Shown: in pieces, positions 7,494-17,262 of the stretch
How the letters are laid out: every line of letters starts with the position of its first letter
Position numbering within the stretch: the first letter of the stretch is position 1
NCBI GenBank assembly: GCA_946223355.1
Contig: CAMIPB010000008.1
Coordinates: 1-64,000 of the forward strand
From: an uncultured Corynebacterium sp.
GTDB lineage: Bacteria > Actinomycetota > Actinomycetes > Mycobacteriales > Mycobacteriaceae
Length of the DNA stretch: 64,000 nt
Reading direction: 5' to 3'
Notes under the pieces: model-generated
What the model saw: the letters and a program-made list of their open reading frames with translations, nothing else
Database searches by the model: none
Told to the model about the DNA's origin: nothing
Translations under genes and position numbers: made by a program

Positions 7494-8966
7494 ATGACTT
7501 CAACTCCCCAGAAGAACTCGGTGACTATGTGGACACTCGTGTCCCTCATCATCGGTTCCTGCGTGGGCGCAGGCATCTTCTCTCTTCCACAAAATATCGC
7601 CTCCGTATCCGGCCCTGGTGCGATGCTCATTGGTTGGGCAATCGCGGGCGTCGGCATGCTCTCTGTGGCGTTCGTGTTTGAAACCCTGGCTCATCGCAAG
7701 CCTCACCTGGACTCAGGCGTGTACTCTTATGTGCGCGCTGGTTTGGGTGACTTCATTGGGTTTGCGGCAGGCTGGGGTTATTGGCTCGGCTCCGTAATCG
7801 CGCAGGTGGGTTACGCCACCTTGTTTTTCAACACCATCGGGCATTATGTGCCCTTCTTCAATGCTGACAATCGATTAATTTCCGCGATCTCGGTGTCACT
7901 TTTGACGTGGATAATTTTTGCCATTTTGGCGCGCGGCGTCAAAGAAGCTGCATTACTTAACGTAGTGTCCACGATTGCAAAATTGGTTCCCATTTTGTCA
8001 TTCGTAGTGCTCGTGGCCTTCGTGGGATTTAGCTGGGACAAATTCACTTTTAATTTCTGGCAGCATGATTCAGGCGCATCAGTGTTTGAACAGGTGCAAG
8101 GCATAATGCTCTTTACCGTATGGGTCTTTATTGGCGTGGAAGGTGCCTCCGTCTACTCCAAGCAGGCGCGCAAGCGCACAGACGTCGGCCGTGCAACCGT
8201 CATCGGTTTCCTTTCCGTCTTGGTATTGCTGGTATCAGTTTCCACGTTGTCCTTCGGCGTGATGAGCCAGGCCGAGCTTGCGGCGCTGCCCGACAACTCC
8301 ATGGCCTCTGTTTTGGAAGCCGTCGTAGGACACTGGGGCGGACTCTTCATCTCAATTGGTCTGTGCCTGTCCGTTCTGGGCGCTTATGTGTCGTGGCAGA
8401 TGCTGTGTGCCGAGCCAATCACCATGATGGCCATTGACGGGCTTATTCCCCGCCGCATCGGCACCATCAACACCGCTGGTTCCCCATGGGTGGCGCAGTT
8501 AATATCCACCGCCGTCATTCAGCTGTTCGTGCTCGTGTTCTTCCTCAACGAGACCTCCTATACCGTAATGGTGCAGTTGGCCACGATCATGTATTTGCTG
8601 CCTTACATATTCTCCAGCATTTACTTACTTATGCTCACCACTCGCGGACAAGGTTTAAGCCACCCGCACGCTGGCGTGAAGTTTGACCTCTCGGGCCCGG
8701 ATGTTTCTGCCCGCGACAACCGCAAGCACTTAGTCATTGCAGCGATCGCCTTTGTCTACTCACTGTGGCTCATCTATGCAGCTGACCCGGTCTACGTACT
8801 GTTCGGCGCGCTTGCTGTTTTGCCCGGAATGGTTCCTTATATTGCTACCCGTATTGCAAAGAAAGAACGAATTTTCAATACATTCGAATGGTGCATTGCG
8901 GTTCTCATTGTTATAGGTGCCGCTTGTGCAATGTGGGGACTATCCACAGGCCATCTTTCTCTTTAA
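7494..8966 (+). CDS. lysI: LysI-like basic amino acid transporter (APA family)
   Basis: From the ATG at 7494 this is a 490-residue membrane protein with about 12-13 helices; an upstream in-frame ATG at 7443 would add 17 unlikely residues. The first helix carries the APC/basic amino acid antiporter signature GSCVGAGIFSLPQ. KPHLDSGVYSYVRAGLGDFIGF and VWVFIGVEGASVYS are typical of the ArcD/LysI branch, which moves lysine, arginine or ornithine. The C. glutamicum LysI uptake system is about the same length and sits near the eno locus. The substrate here is inferred. It is followed after 26 bases by nadA in the same direction, so the three genes may form one operon. Confidence 0.8.
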   Translation: MTSTPQKNSVTMWTLVSLIIGSCVGAGIFSLPQNIASVSGPGAMLIGWAIAGVGMLSVAFVFETLAHRKPHLDSGVYSYVRAGLGDFIGFAAGWGYWLGSVIAQVGYATLFFNTIGHYVPFFNADNRLISAISVSLLTWIIFAILARGVKEAALLNVVSTIAKLVPILSFVVLVAFVGFSWDKFTFNFWQHDSGASVFEQVQGIMLFTVWVFIGVEGASVYSKQARKRTDVGRATVIGFLSVLVLLVSVSTLSFGVMSQAELAALPDNSMASVLEAVVGHWGGLFISIGLCLSVLGAYVSWQMLCAEPITMMAIDGLIPRRIGTINTAGSPWVAQLISTAVIQLFVLVFFLNETSYTVMVQLATIMYLLPYIFSSIYLLMLTTRGQGLSHPHAGVKFDLSGPDVSARDNRKHLVIAAIAFVYSLWLIYAADPVYVLFGALAVLPGMVPYIATRIAKKERIFNTFEWCIAVLIVIGAACAMWGLSTGHLSL

Positions 8967-8992
8967 AGCTGGACACAGTATGATCGCCATGC

Positions 8993-10036
8993 ATGACCAG
9001 CACACTTTCTCCTGAATCATCTCCTCTTCTTTTTCGTGCCCAACGGAAGAACAACCGATGGGAAGGTATTGAAGCCGACGCCGAATGGGCCGCTGAGATC
9101 CGACGTCTCAAACAGGCACGTAACGCAGTAATCTTGGCGCACAATTATCAGATTCCAGCCATTCAGGACATTGCGGATCACACAGGCGATTCACTTGCTT
9201 TGTCACGCATAGCCGCAACCACAGATGCGGAGGTTATCGTATTTTGTGGAGTGCACTTTATGGCAGAATCTGCCAAAATTCTTTCTCCGGACAAGACCGT
9301 ATTGATTCCCGACGCTGAAGCTGGCTGTTCTCTGGCAGATTCCATTACCGCCGAACAACTCGCCGAGTGGAAATCTGAATTCCCAGACGCTGTCGTTGTT
9401 TCCTATGTCAACACCACAGCGGACGTCAAAGCACTCACCGACGTTTGTTGTACGTCTTCAAATGCCGTAGATGTCATCAATTCCATTCCTGAGACACAAG
9501 ACATTTTGTTCTGCCCTGATCAATTCTTGGGCGCCCACGTTAAACGCGAATCCGGCCGCGAGAACATTCAGATCTGGGCAGGTGAATGCCACGTCCACGC
9601 CGGAATTTCCGCGCCTCAGCTAAGTAAGAAAGCTCAGGATAACCCTGACGCAGACCTCTATATTCACCCGGAGTGTGGTTGCGCCAACTCAGCGATTTAC
9701 CTTGCTGGCGAAGGGATTGTGGAGCCAGATCGAGTACATATGCTCTCCACCGGGCAAATGCTCGACTCAGCTGCAATCCAAGCAGCTGGCACTGTGTTGG
9801 TTGCCACGGAGACCGGCATGCTGCACCAACTACGCCAAGCCGCTCCTGAAGTCAATTTTCAAGCTGTCAACGATGCCGCTGAGTGCACCTATATGAAGAT
9901 GATTACCCCGGCTGCGCTGCTCCGTTGTCTAGCAGAAGGCACAGACGAGGTCACCGTCGCCCCAGACACTTTAAATAAAGCACGCGCATCGCTCGAGGCG
10001 ATGATCTCTATCGGCAGCCCTGGAGGCGGTGAGTAA
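8993..10036 (+). CDS. nadA: quinolinate synthase
   Basis: A 347-residue [4Fe-4S] enzyme that condenses iminoaspartate and dihydroxyacetone phosphate to quinolinate for de novo NAD synthesis. Visible features are LAHNYQIPAIQDIADHTGDS (48-67), the cluster cysteines in FCGVHFMAESAKIL, VCCTSSNAVDVI and HPECGCANSA, and the substrate region ATETGMLH. The stop codon TAA shares its last A with the nadC ATG. No nadB (aspartate oxidase) and no cysteine desulfurase nadS are present next to it. Corynebacteria are known to lack nadB, so the source of iminoaspartate is unclear. No strong ribosome binding site precedes the ATG. Confidence 0.95.
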   Translation: MTSTLSPESSPLLFRAQRKNNRWEGIEADAEWAAEIRRLKQARNAVILAHNYQIPAIQDIADHTGDSLALSRIAATTDAEVIVFCGVHFMAESAKILSPDKTVLIPDAEAGCSLADSITAEQLAEWKSEFPDAVVVSYVNTTADVKALTDVCCTSSNAVDVINSIPETQDILFCPDQFLGAHVKRESGRENIQIWAGECHVHAGISAPQLSKKAQDNPDADLYIHPECGCANSAIYLAGEGIVEPDRVHMLSTGQMLDSAAIQAAGTVLVATETGMLHQLRQAAPEVNFQAVNDAAECTYMKMITPAALLRCLAEGTDEVTVAPDTLNKARASLEAMISIGSPGGGE

Positions 10037-10911
10037 TGAGTTCAGTTCCGCATTTCGAAGACGTCATCACTCGCGCGCTGGACGAAGATCTCGCCTGCGG
10101 CCCTGACGCCACCACCTTGGCCACTGTCCCCGCCAAGCATCGCAGTACCGCTCATCTGTGTGCGCGCGAGGGCGGCGTGATCGCTGGAATCGATATCGTC
10201 GCGGCGACGATTCGGGCTGTTGCAGCTCGTTTCAATGTTGCCGATACTCCCGACGCTCCCGTGTGCGTTATCGACATTCACGCCACAGACGGCACAGTGG
10301 TGAGCGCTGGCGACGTCGTAGCAACCATAACTGCGCCGACACAAGTTCTGCTTACTGCAGAACGCACCTTTTTGAATCTGGTCTGTCACCTTTCCGGAAT
10401 CGCTACACATACCCGCGCTTGGTCGCAAGCTCTCGCAGCCACCGGCCAGGCTCGAATCCGTGATACCCGTAAGACACTTCCTGGACTTCGCGAGCTCCAA
10501 AAATACGCAGTCGTACAAGGCGGTGGTGTCAACCACCGTATGGGCCTTGGCGACGCCGCCTTGATCAAAGACAACCACATCGTTGCTGCTGGCAGCGTCA
10601 CAAAGGCTTACGAGCTGGTTGTCTCTGCGTATCCCGATCTCCCTGTCGAAGTTGAAGTAGACACGTTGAGCCAATTGAGCCAGGTACTAGAGCTAAAACC
10701 AGCACTCGTTTTATTGGATAACTTCAGCGTGGAAGAAACTCGTGACGCCGTAGCCTTACGCGATGAACTCTCTCCAGCCACCAAGTTGGAATCCTCCGGA
10801 GGTCTAAGCTTGGAGGACGCACATTCTTACGGAGCCACCGGAGTGGATTACCTCGCAGTCGGTGCGCTCACCCACTCCGTAAAGGTCTTAGACCTCGGTT
10901 TGGACATGTAG
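10036..10911 (+). CDS. nadC: nicotinate-nucleotide pyrophosphorylase (quinolinate phosphoribosyltransferase)
   Basis: A 291-residue enzyme that converts quinolinate and PRPP to nicotinate mononucleotide, CO2 and PPi. Family motifs are clear: TFLNLVCHLSGIATHT, the catalytic RDTRKTLPGLRELQKYAV, GGGVNHRMGLGDAALIKDNH, VEVEVDTLSQ, LLDNFS and LESSGGL. It overlaps nadA by one base (TAATG), implying translational coupling. It ends in front of a hairpin shared with the convergent mfd gene. Confidence 0.96.
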   Translation: MSSVPHFEDVITRALDEDLACGPDATTLATVPAKHRSTAHLCAREGGVIAGIDIVAATIRAVAARFNVADTPDAPVCVIDIHATDGTVVSAGDVVATITAPTQVLLTAERTFLNLVCHLSGIATHTRAWSQALAATGQARIRDTRKTLPGLRELQKYAVVQGGGVNHRMGLGDAALIKDNHIVAAGSVTKAYELVVSAYPDLPVEVEVDTLSQLSQVLELKPALVLLDNFSVEETRDAVALRDELSPATKLESSGGLSLEDAHSYGATGVDYLAVGALTHSVKVLDLGLDM

Positions 10912-10920
10912 CTTAAACGC

Positions 10921-10944
10921 ACACTGCTGTGGTTTCAGCAGTGT
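10921..10944. terminator. bidirectional hairpin between nadC and mfd
   Basis: A perfect 9-bp stem ACACTGCTG (10921-10929) with CAGCAGTGT (10936-10944) and a six-base loop lies between the convergent genes. Its last base is the first base of the mfd stop codon. There is only a weak T tail on either side. Confidence 0.6.
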
Positions 10945-13900
10945 TACTCACTAAACGAGAGCACATTACGTTTGCCGGCTCCGGGCTTATTCCCCGGATC
11001 GGCTGACCCGCCTGACTGAGTCTCTGCAACCGGTCCACCGGTGACGTTGATGGCCTTGACATCGAACATATCTGATAAGAAGTCCGCCATCCACTGCAGC
11101 AACTCTACATCGCGCAATTTAGGCGCAGTGGCAGTACGGCCAGCTTTGGGGAAACTCAACTGAATAGCCTTCGCCGCCGCACGGTAATTGGAGCCAGGGT
11201 ACAAACGCTTGAGACGGATTTGCTTGGAATCCGGCAAGTCCACTGGGTGCACCTTAATGCGAGTACCTTGCACAGTGATGTCTGCAATGTTCGCCCGGCG
11301 CGCCTGGTGGCGCAGCCGCGCGACCGCGAGCAGGCGGGAGACCTCTTCTGGCACTGGGCCGTAGCGGTCTTCCATTTCCTCGATGACCAGCTGGAGGTCC
11401 TTGTTGTCTTTGGACTCTGCTAGTTTGCGATAGACCTCCAAGCGGAGGCGTTCGGAGTTGATATAAGACTCCGGTATGTGGGCGTCCACTGGCAAGTCAA
11501 TGCGGATTTCTTTTGGCCCTTGGTCTGTGGCATCCAATGGCTTACCGGAGGCGAGCGCTTTGAAAGTTTCCACTGCTTCGCCTACCAGGCGAACGTAAAG
11601 ATCAAAACCTACACCCGCAATGTGGCCGGATTGTTGTGCACCCAAAACGTTGCCTGCTCCGCGCATTTCGAGATCTTTCATGGCCACCGCCATGCCAGCG
11701 CCGAGGTCATTGTTTTGCGCGATCGTCGCCAGGCGGTCATAGGATGTTTCGGTCAGTGTCGCCCCCTTGGGATACAGGAAGTAGGCGTAACCACGTTCGC
11801 GGGAGCGACCCACGCGTCCGCGCAGCTGATGCAGCTGTGACAATCCCATGTGGTGCGAGTTTTCCACGATAAGGGTGTTGGCATTTGCGATATCCAGGCC
11901 GGTTTCCACGATGGTGGTACACACCAGGACGTCGTATTCCCTGTTCCAGAATCCCTGCACGGTTTTTTCCAGCAGGTCTTCGCTCATTTGGCCATGAGCG
12001 ACGACAATCCGTGCCTCCGGAACTAGATCACGCAATTCCCTCGCCTTCTTTTCGATATCAGCGACCTTGTTGTGGATGAAGAAAGTTTGGCCGTCGCGTA
12101 GCAATTCGCGGCGTATAGCAGCAGCTACTTGCTTGTCTTCATACGCACCCACGTAGGTAAGCACTGGGTGGCGGTCTTCCGGCGGAGTGAGGATGGTGGA
12201 CATCTCTCGGATACCAGCCATTGACATTTCTAGCGTTCTAGGAATTGGTGTTGCCGACATCGTGAGAACGTCGACTGAGGCTTTGAGTGCTTTGATATGT
12301 TCCTTGTGCTCTACACCAAAGCGCTGTTCCTCGTCTACGACAATAAGCCCTAGATTCTTCCAGTGCACACCTGTTTGAAGGAGCCTGTGCGTACCGACGA
12401 CGATATCTACTGTGCCCTCGCTTAAGCCCTTAAGCACATCTTTGGCATCCTTGGCGGAGGTAAAGCGCGATAGAACCTTGATGTTGATCGGGAACCCCAA
12501 CATACGCTCGTTGAAGGTGTCAAAGTGCTGTTGAGCAAGCAACGTCGTAGGCACCAAAACCGCCACCTGCATGCCGTCTTGAACTGCTTTGAAGGCAGCG
12601 CGCACGGCTACTTCAGTTTTGCCGTAGCCTACGTCGCCGACAACCACGCGATCCATCGGAACGCTGGATTCCATGTCCTGTTTCACCGCATCAATGGCCT
12701 GCATCTGATCTTCTGTTTCTACGAAGGGAAAATTATCTTCCATCTCCGCCTGCCACGGGGAATCAGATGCAAAGGCATGGCCCGGCGCGGATTGACGCTT
12801 GGCGTAGAGTTCAACGAGCTCACCGGCGATTTCCCGCACGGCAGCACGCGCCTTCTTTTTGGTGTTTTTCCAGTCCGAACCGCCCATCTTAGATAGCGTG
12901 GGCGATTCTCCGCCGGTGTATTTGGACAGCATGTCCAACGAGTCCATCGGAACCCACAGTTGATCAGCGGGTTGGCCGCGCTTGCTGGCCGCGTATTCCA
13001 GCACGATGTATTCACGGCGAGAGGTCTCATCACCAGATTGAATGGTGCGCTCCGCCATCTTGAGGAAGCGACCAATACCGTGTGTTTCATGCACAACGTG
13101 GTCACCGGTTTCCAGTGCTAATGGATCAACTCGGTTACGACGTTTGGCCGGACGACGCTTTGCACCCGCGATATCGGAAACTCGGTTACCCGTCAGATCT
13201 GTCTCTGTGATGACCACGAGCGGCAACGCGGCAGCATCTTTCAGCTTGCGAACCTTAGGAAATACCAAACCAGCATGCGACAAAGCTTGGTACAAAGTAA
13301 CCTCGCCCGCACTAGGTTCCCAGCCAGGAGTGGCAACCTTGGTGGGAATTCCCTTTTCTTTAAACCGCTCCACCATGCGCTTGACCGCGCCTTGATTCGG
13401 CGCGATAAATGCTGCCCGGCCACCATCTGTTGTGTGCGCAAGCAACTGCGCCATCATCGCGTCAATGAGCCCAATATCACCGCGTGGTGCGGGCCCCGGC
13501 TCAAACTCCAACGGCAGCGTCACTTCTTCGGCTGCCTGCATCATTCCAGGAGGCGCGAACGTCCACCACGACTGACCAGCCGAACGCACGCTAACTTCCA
13601 ACGACTCCAGGCTACGGTAGCTCGAAGCCTCCACGTCTAAACCTTCAGCGGCGAGCGGACCATCTGCTCCCATCGCGGCTGCTTCCCAGCCTGCTTCCAA
13701 AAATTCCCGGTCAGTACTGATGAGGTCTTCTACCCTGCGGCGAATTCTCTCCGGAGCAACAATCAACACATGCGTATCCTGCGGCATTAGCTCCGGCAAG
13801 GTGACCATGTGTGAATCTGCCAGAACCGGAATCAACGCCTCCATGCCATCGGCGGGAATCTTCTCAGAAACCTTAGTGAGCAGCTCCACCAAGGCGGCAT

Positions 13901-14642
13901 TTCCAGGATGCTTAGTAGTAAGCTCAGCAGCTCGGGCAGCAACCGCATCAGTAATGAGCAATTCGCGAGCCGGATAGATCTCCACGTCCTCGATCGTAAG
14001 TTCACTAATAGCACGCTGGTCAGCTACCGAGAACTGGCGAATATCGGTGATTTCATCGCCCCAGAATTCCACACGCACGGGGTAGTCCATATTCGTGGGA
14101 AATACATCCAATATTCCACCACGTGTGGCGTACTCTCCACGCTTGGCTACCATGTCCACGCGTTTATATGCCCGAAAATCGAGCTCAGCTACAAGTGCAG
14201 AAAACTCGTGCTCGCCTTCTTCCTTCAAAACGATTGGTTCCCTGCCCGCGACCTGTTTAAGCAGAGGTTGCGCGAAACCACGTGCGGCGGCAACCACCAC
14301 GCGGACGTCGCCACGCCCAATCCTGTTGAGTACCTGGGCACGCTTGCCGACGATATCCGCACCCGGACTCAACCGCTCGTGCGGCAGAGTTTCCCACGAA
14401 GGAAAGAATGCAACGTTGTCCCCAAGCATTGCTGACAGCTCAGCCGTAAGATCTTCGGCCTCGCGGCCCGTTGCGGTAACCACTAGAACCGGAGATTGGT
14501 TGGCCATCGCACCAATCGCCCAGGGGCGGGCCTGATCGATGCCGGTGATGTGGAGTTCTTCAGCTCCAGCGTTAGACATCAATCCTTTGAGCTTCGGATC
14601 GGTCGCTGCCACTTTCAGCAGCCCTGCGAGCATTGCCGTCAT
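10944..14642 (-). CDS. mfd: transcription-repair coupling factor
   Basis: A full-length 1232-residue Mfd. It displaces RNA polymerase stalled at DNA lesions and recruits UvrA. In order: an N-terminal UvrB-homology region (SPVLVVTATGREAEDLTAEL, FPSWETLPHERLSPGADIVG), an RNA-polymerase interaction domain with the CarD-like GDHVVHETHGIGRF (about 517-530), a RecG-like helicase core with Walker A GDVGYGKTEVAVRA (about 671-684) and Walker B VVDEEQRFGV, motif III SATPIPRTL, motif VI LRGRVGRSRERGYAYF, and the C-terminal TRCF domain. It is translationally coupled to the upstream tetR gene: the TAA stop overlaps the ATG as TAATG. Confidence 0.97.
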   Translation of the reverse strand: MTAMLAGLLKVAATDPKLKGLMSNAGAEELHITGIDQARPWAIGAMANQSPVLVVTATGREAEDLTAELSAMLGDNVAFFPSWETLPHERLSPGADIVGKRAQVLNRIGRGDVRVVVAAARGFAQPLLKQVAGREPIVLKEEGEHEFSALVAELDFRAYKRVDMVAKRGEYATRGGILDVFPTNMDYPVRVEFWGDEITDIRQFSVADQRAISELTIEDVEIYPARELLITDAVAARAAELTTKHPGNAALVELLTKVSEKIPADGMEALIPVLADSHMVTLPELMPQDTHVLIVAPERIRRRVEDLISTDREFLEAGWEAAAMGADGPLAAEGLDVEASSYRSLESLEVSVRSAGQSWWTFAPPGMMQAAEEVTLPLEFEPGPAPRGDIGLIDAMMAQLLAHTTDGGRAAFIAPNQGAVKRMVERFKEKGIPTKVATPGWEPSAGEVTLYQALSHAGLVFPKVRKLKDAAALPLVVITETDLTGNRVSDIAGAKRRPAKRRNRVDPLALETGDHVVHETHGIGRFLKMAERTIQSGDETSRREYIVLEYAASKRGQPADQLWVPMDSLDMLSKYTGGESPTLSKMGGSDWKNTKKKARAAVREIAGELVELYAKRQSAPGHAFASDSPWQAEMEDNFPFVETEDQMQAIDAVKQDMESSVPMDRVVVGDVGYGKTEVAVRAAFKAVQDGMQVAVLVPTTLLAQQHFDTFNERMLGFPINIKVLSRFTSAKDAKDVLKGLSEGTVDIVVGTHRLLQTGVHWKNLGLIVVDEEQRFGVEHKEHIKALKASVDVLTMSATPIPRTLEMSMAGIREMSTILTPPEDRHPVLTYVGAYEDKQVAAAIRRELLRDGQTFFIHNKVADIEKKARELRDLVPEARIVVAHGQMSEDLLEKTVQGFWNREYDVLVCTTIVETGLDIANANTLIVENSHHMGLSQLHQLRGRVGRSRERGYAYFLYPKGATLTETSYDRLATIAQNNDLGAGMAVAMKDLEMRGAGNVLGAQQSGHIAGVGFDLYVRLVGEAVETFKALASGKPLDATDQGPKEIRIDLPVDAHIPESYINSERLRLEVYRKLAESKDNKDLQLVIEEMEDRYGPVPEEVSRLLAVARLRHQARRANIADITVQGTRIKVHPVDLPDSKQIRLKRLYPGSNYRAAAKAIQLSFPKAGRTATAPKLRDVELLQWMADFLSDMFDVKAINVTGGPVAETQSGGSADPGNKPGAGKRNVLSFSE

Positions 14643-15265
14643 TACTTCGAATCCTTTTCAGCAGACGTGGACAGCTTGGGTGTTTGCTGCATGTCTTTTA
14701 GACCGTTCCACGAGAGGTTCACGATGTGTGCTGCAACTTCTTCTTTACTTGGGCTTCGCACATCCAGCCACCACTGCGCTGTATTAGAGACCATACCCAC
14801 CAGTGCTTGGGCGTATAGAGGGGCTAGCTCTGCATCCAGGCCGCGGTGTTCGAAGGCCTCGGCCAAAATGTGCGCCACCTCATTGACTGCTGCGTTAAGC
14901 AAAGTGGAATAGCTGCGTTCCGTGCCTCGCTTGGAATCACGCACCAGAATGATAAAGCCGTCAGTTTGTGTATCCACGTACGTCAACATCGCCAACGCGG
15001 CACGCTCGATGCGTTCCTTCCACGTGCCAAATGTCAACGCTTCCATGATGACGGCTTCTAGCGCTTGCATCTCGCGGTCAATGACCACTGCGTACAGCCC
15101 TTCTTTACCGCCGAAGTGCTCATAAACCACAGGCTTAGATACACCGGCGCGGTGAGCTATTTCCTCTACGCCGACGCCATCAAAGCCTAATTCTGCAAAA
15201 GCCTCACGCCCAACAGTAATGAGTTGCTCGCGGCGCATTTGGCCAGTCATCCTCTTTCGAACCAT
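14642..15265 (-). CDS. TetR/AcrR family regulator upstream of mfd
   Basis: From the ATG at 15265, which has AAGG eight bases upstream, this is 207 residues; an upstream GTG at 15295 lacks a binding site. The HTH is RREQLITVGREAFAELGFDG then VGVEEIAHRAGVSKPVVYEHF, a textbook TetR recognition region. The C-terminal domain is helical with no enzymatic motifs, so it should bind a small ligand. The ligand is unknown. The stop overlaps the mfd start, so the regulator and the repair factor share a transcript. Fatty-acid or membrane-stress regulators often look like this, but there is no direct evidence. Confidence 0.82.
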   Translation of the reverse strand: MVRKRMTGQMRREQLITVGREAFAELGFDGVGVEEIAHRAGVSKPVVYEHFGGKEGLYAVVIDREMQALEAVIMEALTFGTWKERIERAALAMLTYVDTQTDGFIILVRDSKRGTERSYSTLLNAAVNEVAHILAEAFEHRGLDAELAPLYAQALVGMVSNTAQWWLDVRSPSKEEVAAHIVNLSWNGLKDMQQTPKLSTSAEKDSK

Positions 15266-15376
15266 GGGTTCTACCTTATCGTGAGCACTAGACACGGGGT
15301 TATTTGCAATACCACCAACCCTCTCGGCTATTATGAATGAGCGCTACGAAGAAAGTACGTTGTCACTCGTAGCAGA

Positions 15377-15448
15377 TTCCCCATGGTGTAATCGGCAACA
15401 CTACGGTTTTTGGTACCGTCATTCTAGGTTCGAGTCCTGGTGGGGAAG
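15377..15448 (+). tRNA. tRNA-Gln, anticodon TTG
   Basis: A 72-base class I cloverleaf. The acceptor TTCCCCA (15377-15383) pairs with TGGGGAA (15441-15447), with discriminator G. The anticodon stem is ACGGT/ACCGT with loop TTTTGGT, giving anticodon TTG. The T arm is CTAGG-TTCGAGT-CCTGG. The 3' CCA is not encoded. The tRNA is transcribed divergently from the tetR-mfd unit. Confidence 0.92.
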
Positions 15449-15531
15449 CAAATCTACATATCCTGCGATGGTGGCGAGAACGCATCGGTGTACATGTACT
15501 AGACCACCGCCAGTCCACCACTAGGCCACCG

Positions 15532-17220
15532 CTAGTTCACACTCAGGTTTTTCTGGTGCCCTCCTGGGTTCCCTTTCGCCCCCGAACGGCCCTCTGCGCC
15601 GGTGGCTGGTGTTGTAGGGTTTGCATGATTGCCGTGGCCGCGAGTTCCACCATGTTCGACATGAGGTACGTCTGCCTCATCACCTGGGTTGACCATGACA
15701 AATTGCCCCATCATGCCGTTGTCTTCATGCAGCAGCATGTGGCAGTGATACATGTACGGCACAGTCGGGTCCGGGAACCAACCGAAGTCCACCAAGAGTT
15801 TCGCCGTGGCCTTGGGCGGCAAGTCCACGGTGTCTTTCCAACCCACCGTCTGCACATTGACGTCCGTGTCCACCTGGTTTAGTTCCAACACCTTGAAGCG
15901 GCAATTGTGAATATGGAAGTTGTGTGGCCAGTCTGCATTTTCGTTGGTGACTGTCCAGACCTCCGGATCCTTGTGATCGATGGTGATGTCCACCCGGTTC
16001 ATGTCCATATGCTCGCCATTAATCATGAAGGTATTGAGCACAAAATCACGGGATGTAAGCCCCTCGATAGCTGGGGTATCAGCGGCTGCAGGGTCAAGAG
16101 TCTCGGGAAGAGAACCTGAAGGTTCATCAAGCTCCTGTGGCACCTTAATTTTGAGGATCTCAAAGTGATCGCGGAAACCAAAGTCCACAGCATTGTCGTC
16201 TTTCGGGATACCAAAATTGTCCTCGCGTGGGACAGATTCCAAAACGACGTCCTCGCCCGGGGTGAGATCAATGACGACTTCGACGCGCTCACCGGGCCCC
16301 ATGAGGACCTCGTCGACTTCCACGGGGGCGTCGAGAAGCCCGGCGTCGGTAGCAATGACCTGCAACGGCGCTTTGTTTGACAGTGCGAATGTATAAAAAC
16401 GCATGCCGGCGCCATTAAGCAGGCGTAGGCGCAAACGAGTGGCCTGAGCTTCGAGTTCGGCATGTGCAATGCCGTTGACCAACGGGGTATCACCTTTGAG
16501 GCCCAGCGTCGGATCAATGTCCTCGTCTAAGTCGCCGTTGTCGTGGAACTTAGCATCCACCACAACCACTGGGATATCGTCCACTCCATATTCGTTCGGG
16601 ATATCCAGCTGCTTAGAAATGTCATCGTCAATAATGAACATTCCAGCCAAACCGCGGTAACAGTGCAACGCCGTACGCTCGTGTGGGTGCGGGTGGTACC
16701 ACACGCTGGCAGCGGGCTGATCGACCGTGAACTTTGCCTTCCACACCTCACCAGGCTCAATGGTGGTGTGCGGGCCACCGTCCGCAGCCGCAGGAAGTTT
16801 CACCCCGTGCCAGTGCACTGTGGTCATCTCCCGCAAATCATTAGTGACCTCGACTCGCATTTTCTCGCCGCGTTTTGCGCGTAATGTAGGCCCGAGAAAA
16901 TCAGCACTATAACCCCAGGTATTCGTCTTCTTCCCCGCGATCAGCTCAGCGGAACTCGCCGCCGCGGTCAGTTTAATCACCCGGGTACCGTCTTTAACCT
17001 CACCTTCTTCCAAAGGCGGAATAGGCAAAGGTCTTGCGGGCTGATCAAAGCCCTTAGGCTGCGGTTGAGCGTCGTTTTTGGCACTTCCACCCAACATCGA
17101 AGACTCCGAACAAGCCGCGACAGTCGCCGCCGCCCCCGTGCCCAGCCCTACTAAAAGCGCGCCCCTAAAGAACGTACGACGGTCAAAAGTGCGAGGTGAA
17201 CGAGGCTGCGAAGAAAACAT
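15532..17220 (-). CDS. multicopper oxidase, Tat-exported lipoprotein
   Basis: About 562 residues from the ATG at 17220; starts at 17241 or 17304 are possible. The N-terminus has a twin-arginine signal FDRRTFFRGALL and then VAAC, a lipobox, so it is probably folded in the cytoplasm and anchored outside. All four copper motifs are present: TVHWHG, VWYHPHPHE, WPHNFHIHNCRF and YHCHMLLHEDNGMMGQF. This places it with CueO/CotA-type laccases, usually cuprous oxidases for copper tolerance. The last 40 residues are His- and Gly-rich and may bind extra metal. It is divergent from an MFS gene, with a perfect inverted repeat between them. Confidence 0.9.
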   Translation of the reverse strand: MFSSQPRSPRTFDRRTFFRGALLVGLGTGAAATVAACSESSMLGGSAKNDAQPQPKGFDQPARPLPIPPLEEGEVKDGTRVIKLTAAASSAELIAGKKTNTWGYSADFLGPTLRAKRGEKMRVEVTNDLREMTTVHWHGVKLPAAADGGPHTTIEPGEVWKAKFTVDQPAASVWYHPHPHERTALHCYRGLAGMFIIDDDISKQLDIPNEYGVDDIPVVVVDAKFHDNGDLDEDIDPTLGLKGDTPLVNGIAHAELEAQATRLRLRLLNGAGMRFYTFALSNKAPLQVIATDAGLLDAPVEVDEVLMGPGERVEVVIDLTPGEDVVLESVPREDNFGIPKDDNAVDFGFRDHFEILKIKVPQELDEPSGSLPETLDPAAADTPAIEGLTSRDFVLNTFMINGEHMDMNRVDITIDHKDPEVWTVTNENADWPHNFHIHNCRFKVLELNQVDTDVNVQTVGWKDTVDLPPKATAKLLVDFGWFPDPTVPYMYHCHMLLHEDNGMMGQFVMVNPGDEADVPHVEHGGTRGHGNHANPTTPATGAEGRSGAKGNPGGHQKNLSVN

Positions 17221-17229
17221 GGATCCGAT

Positions 17230-17259
17230 CTTAGTAGGCATGTCTAGGCAACTACTAAG
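17230..17259. promoter_or_regulatory. candidate operator between multicopper oxidase and MFS genes
   Basis: A perfect inverted repeat CTTAGTAG (17230-17237) and CTACTAAG (17252-17259) with a 14-base spacer lies in the short gap between two divergent genes. Its position suits a shared regulator site. The regulator is not identified, and no TetR or MerR gene is adjacent. Confidence 0.4.
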
Positions 17260-17262
17260 CTT

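Noticed and set aside
10042..10674. 210-residue minus-strand frame opposite nadC
   Set aside because: No family signature; lies wholly within nadC, whose motifs are clear.
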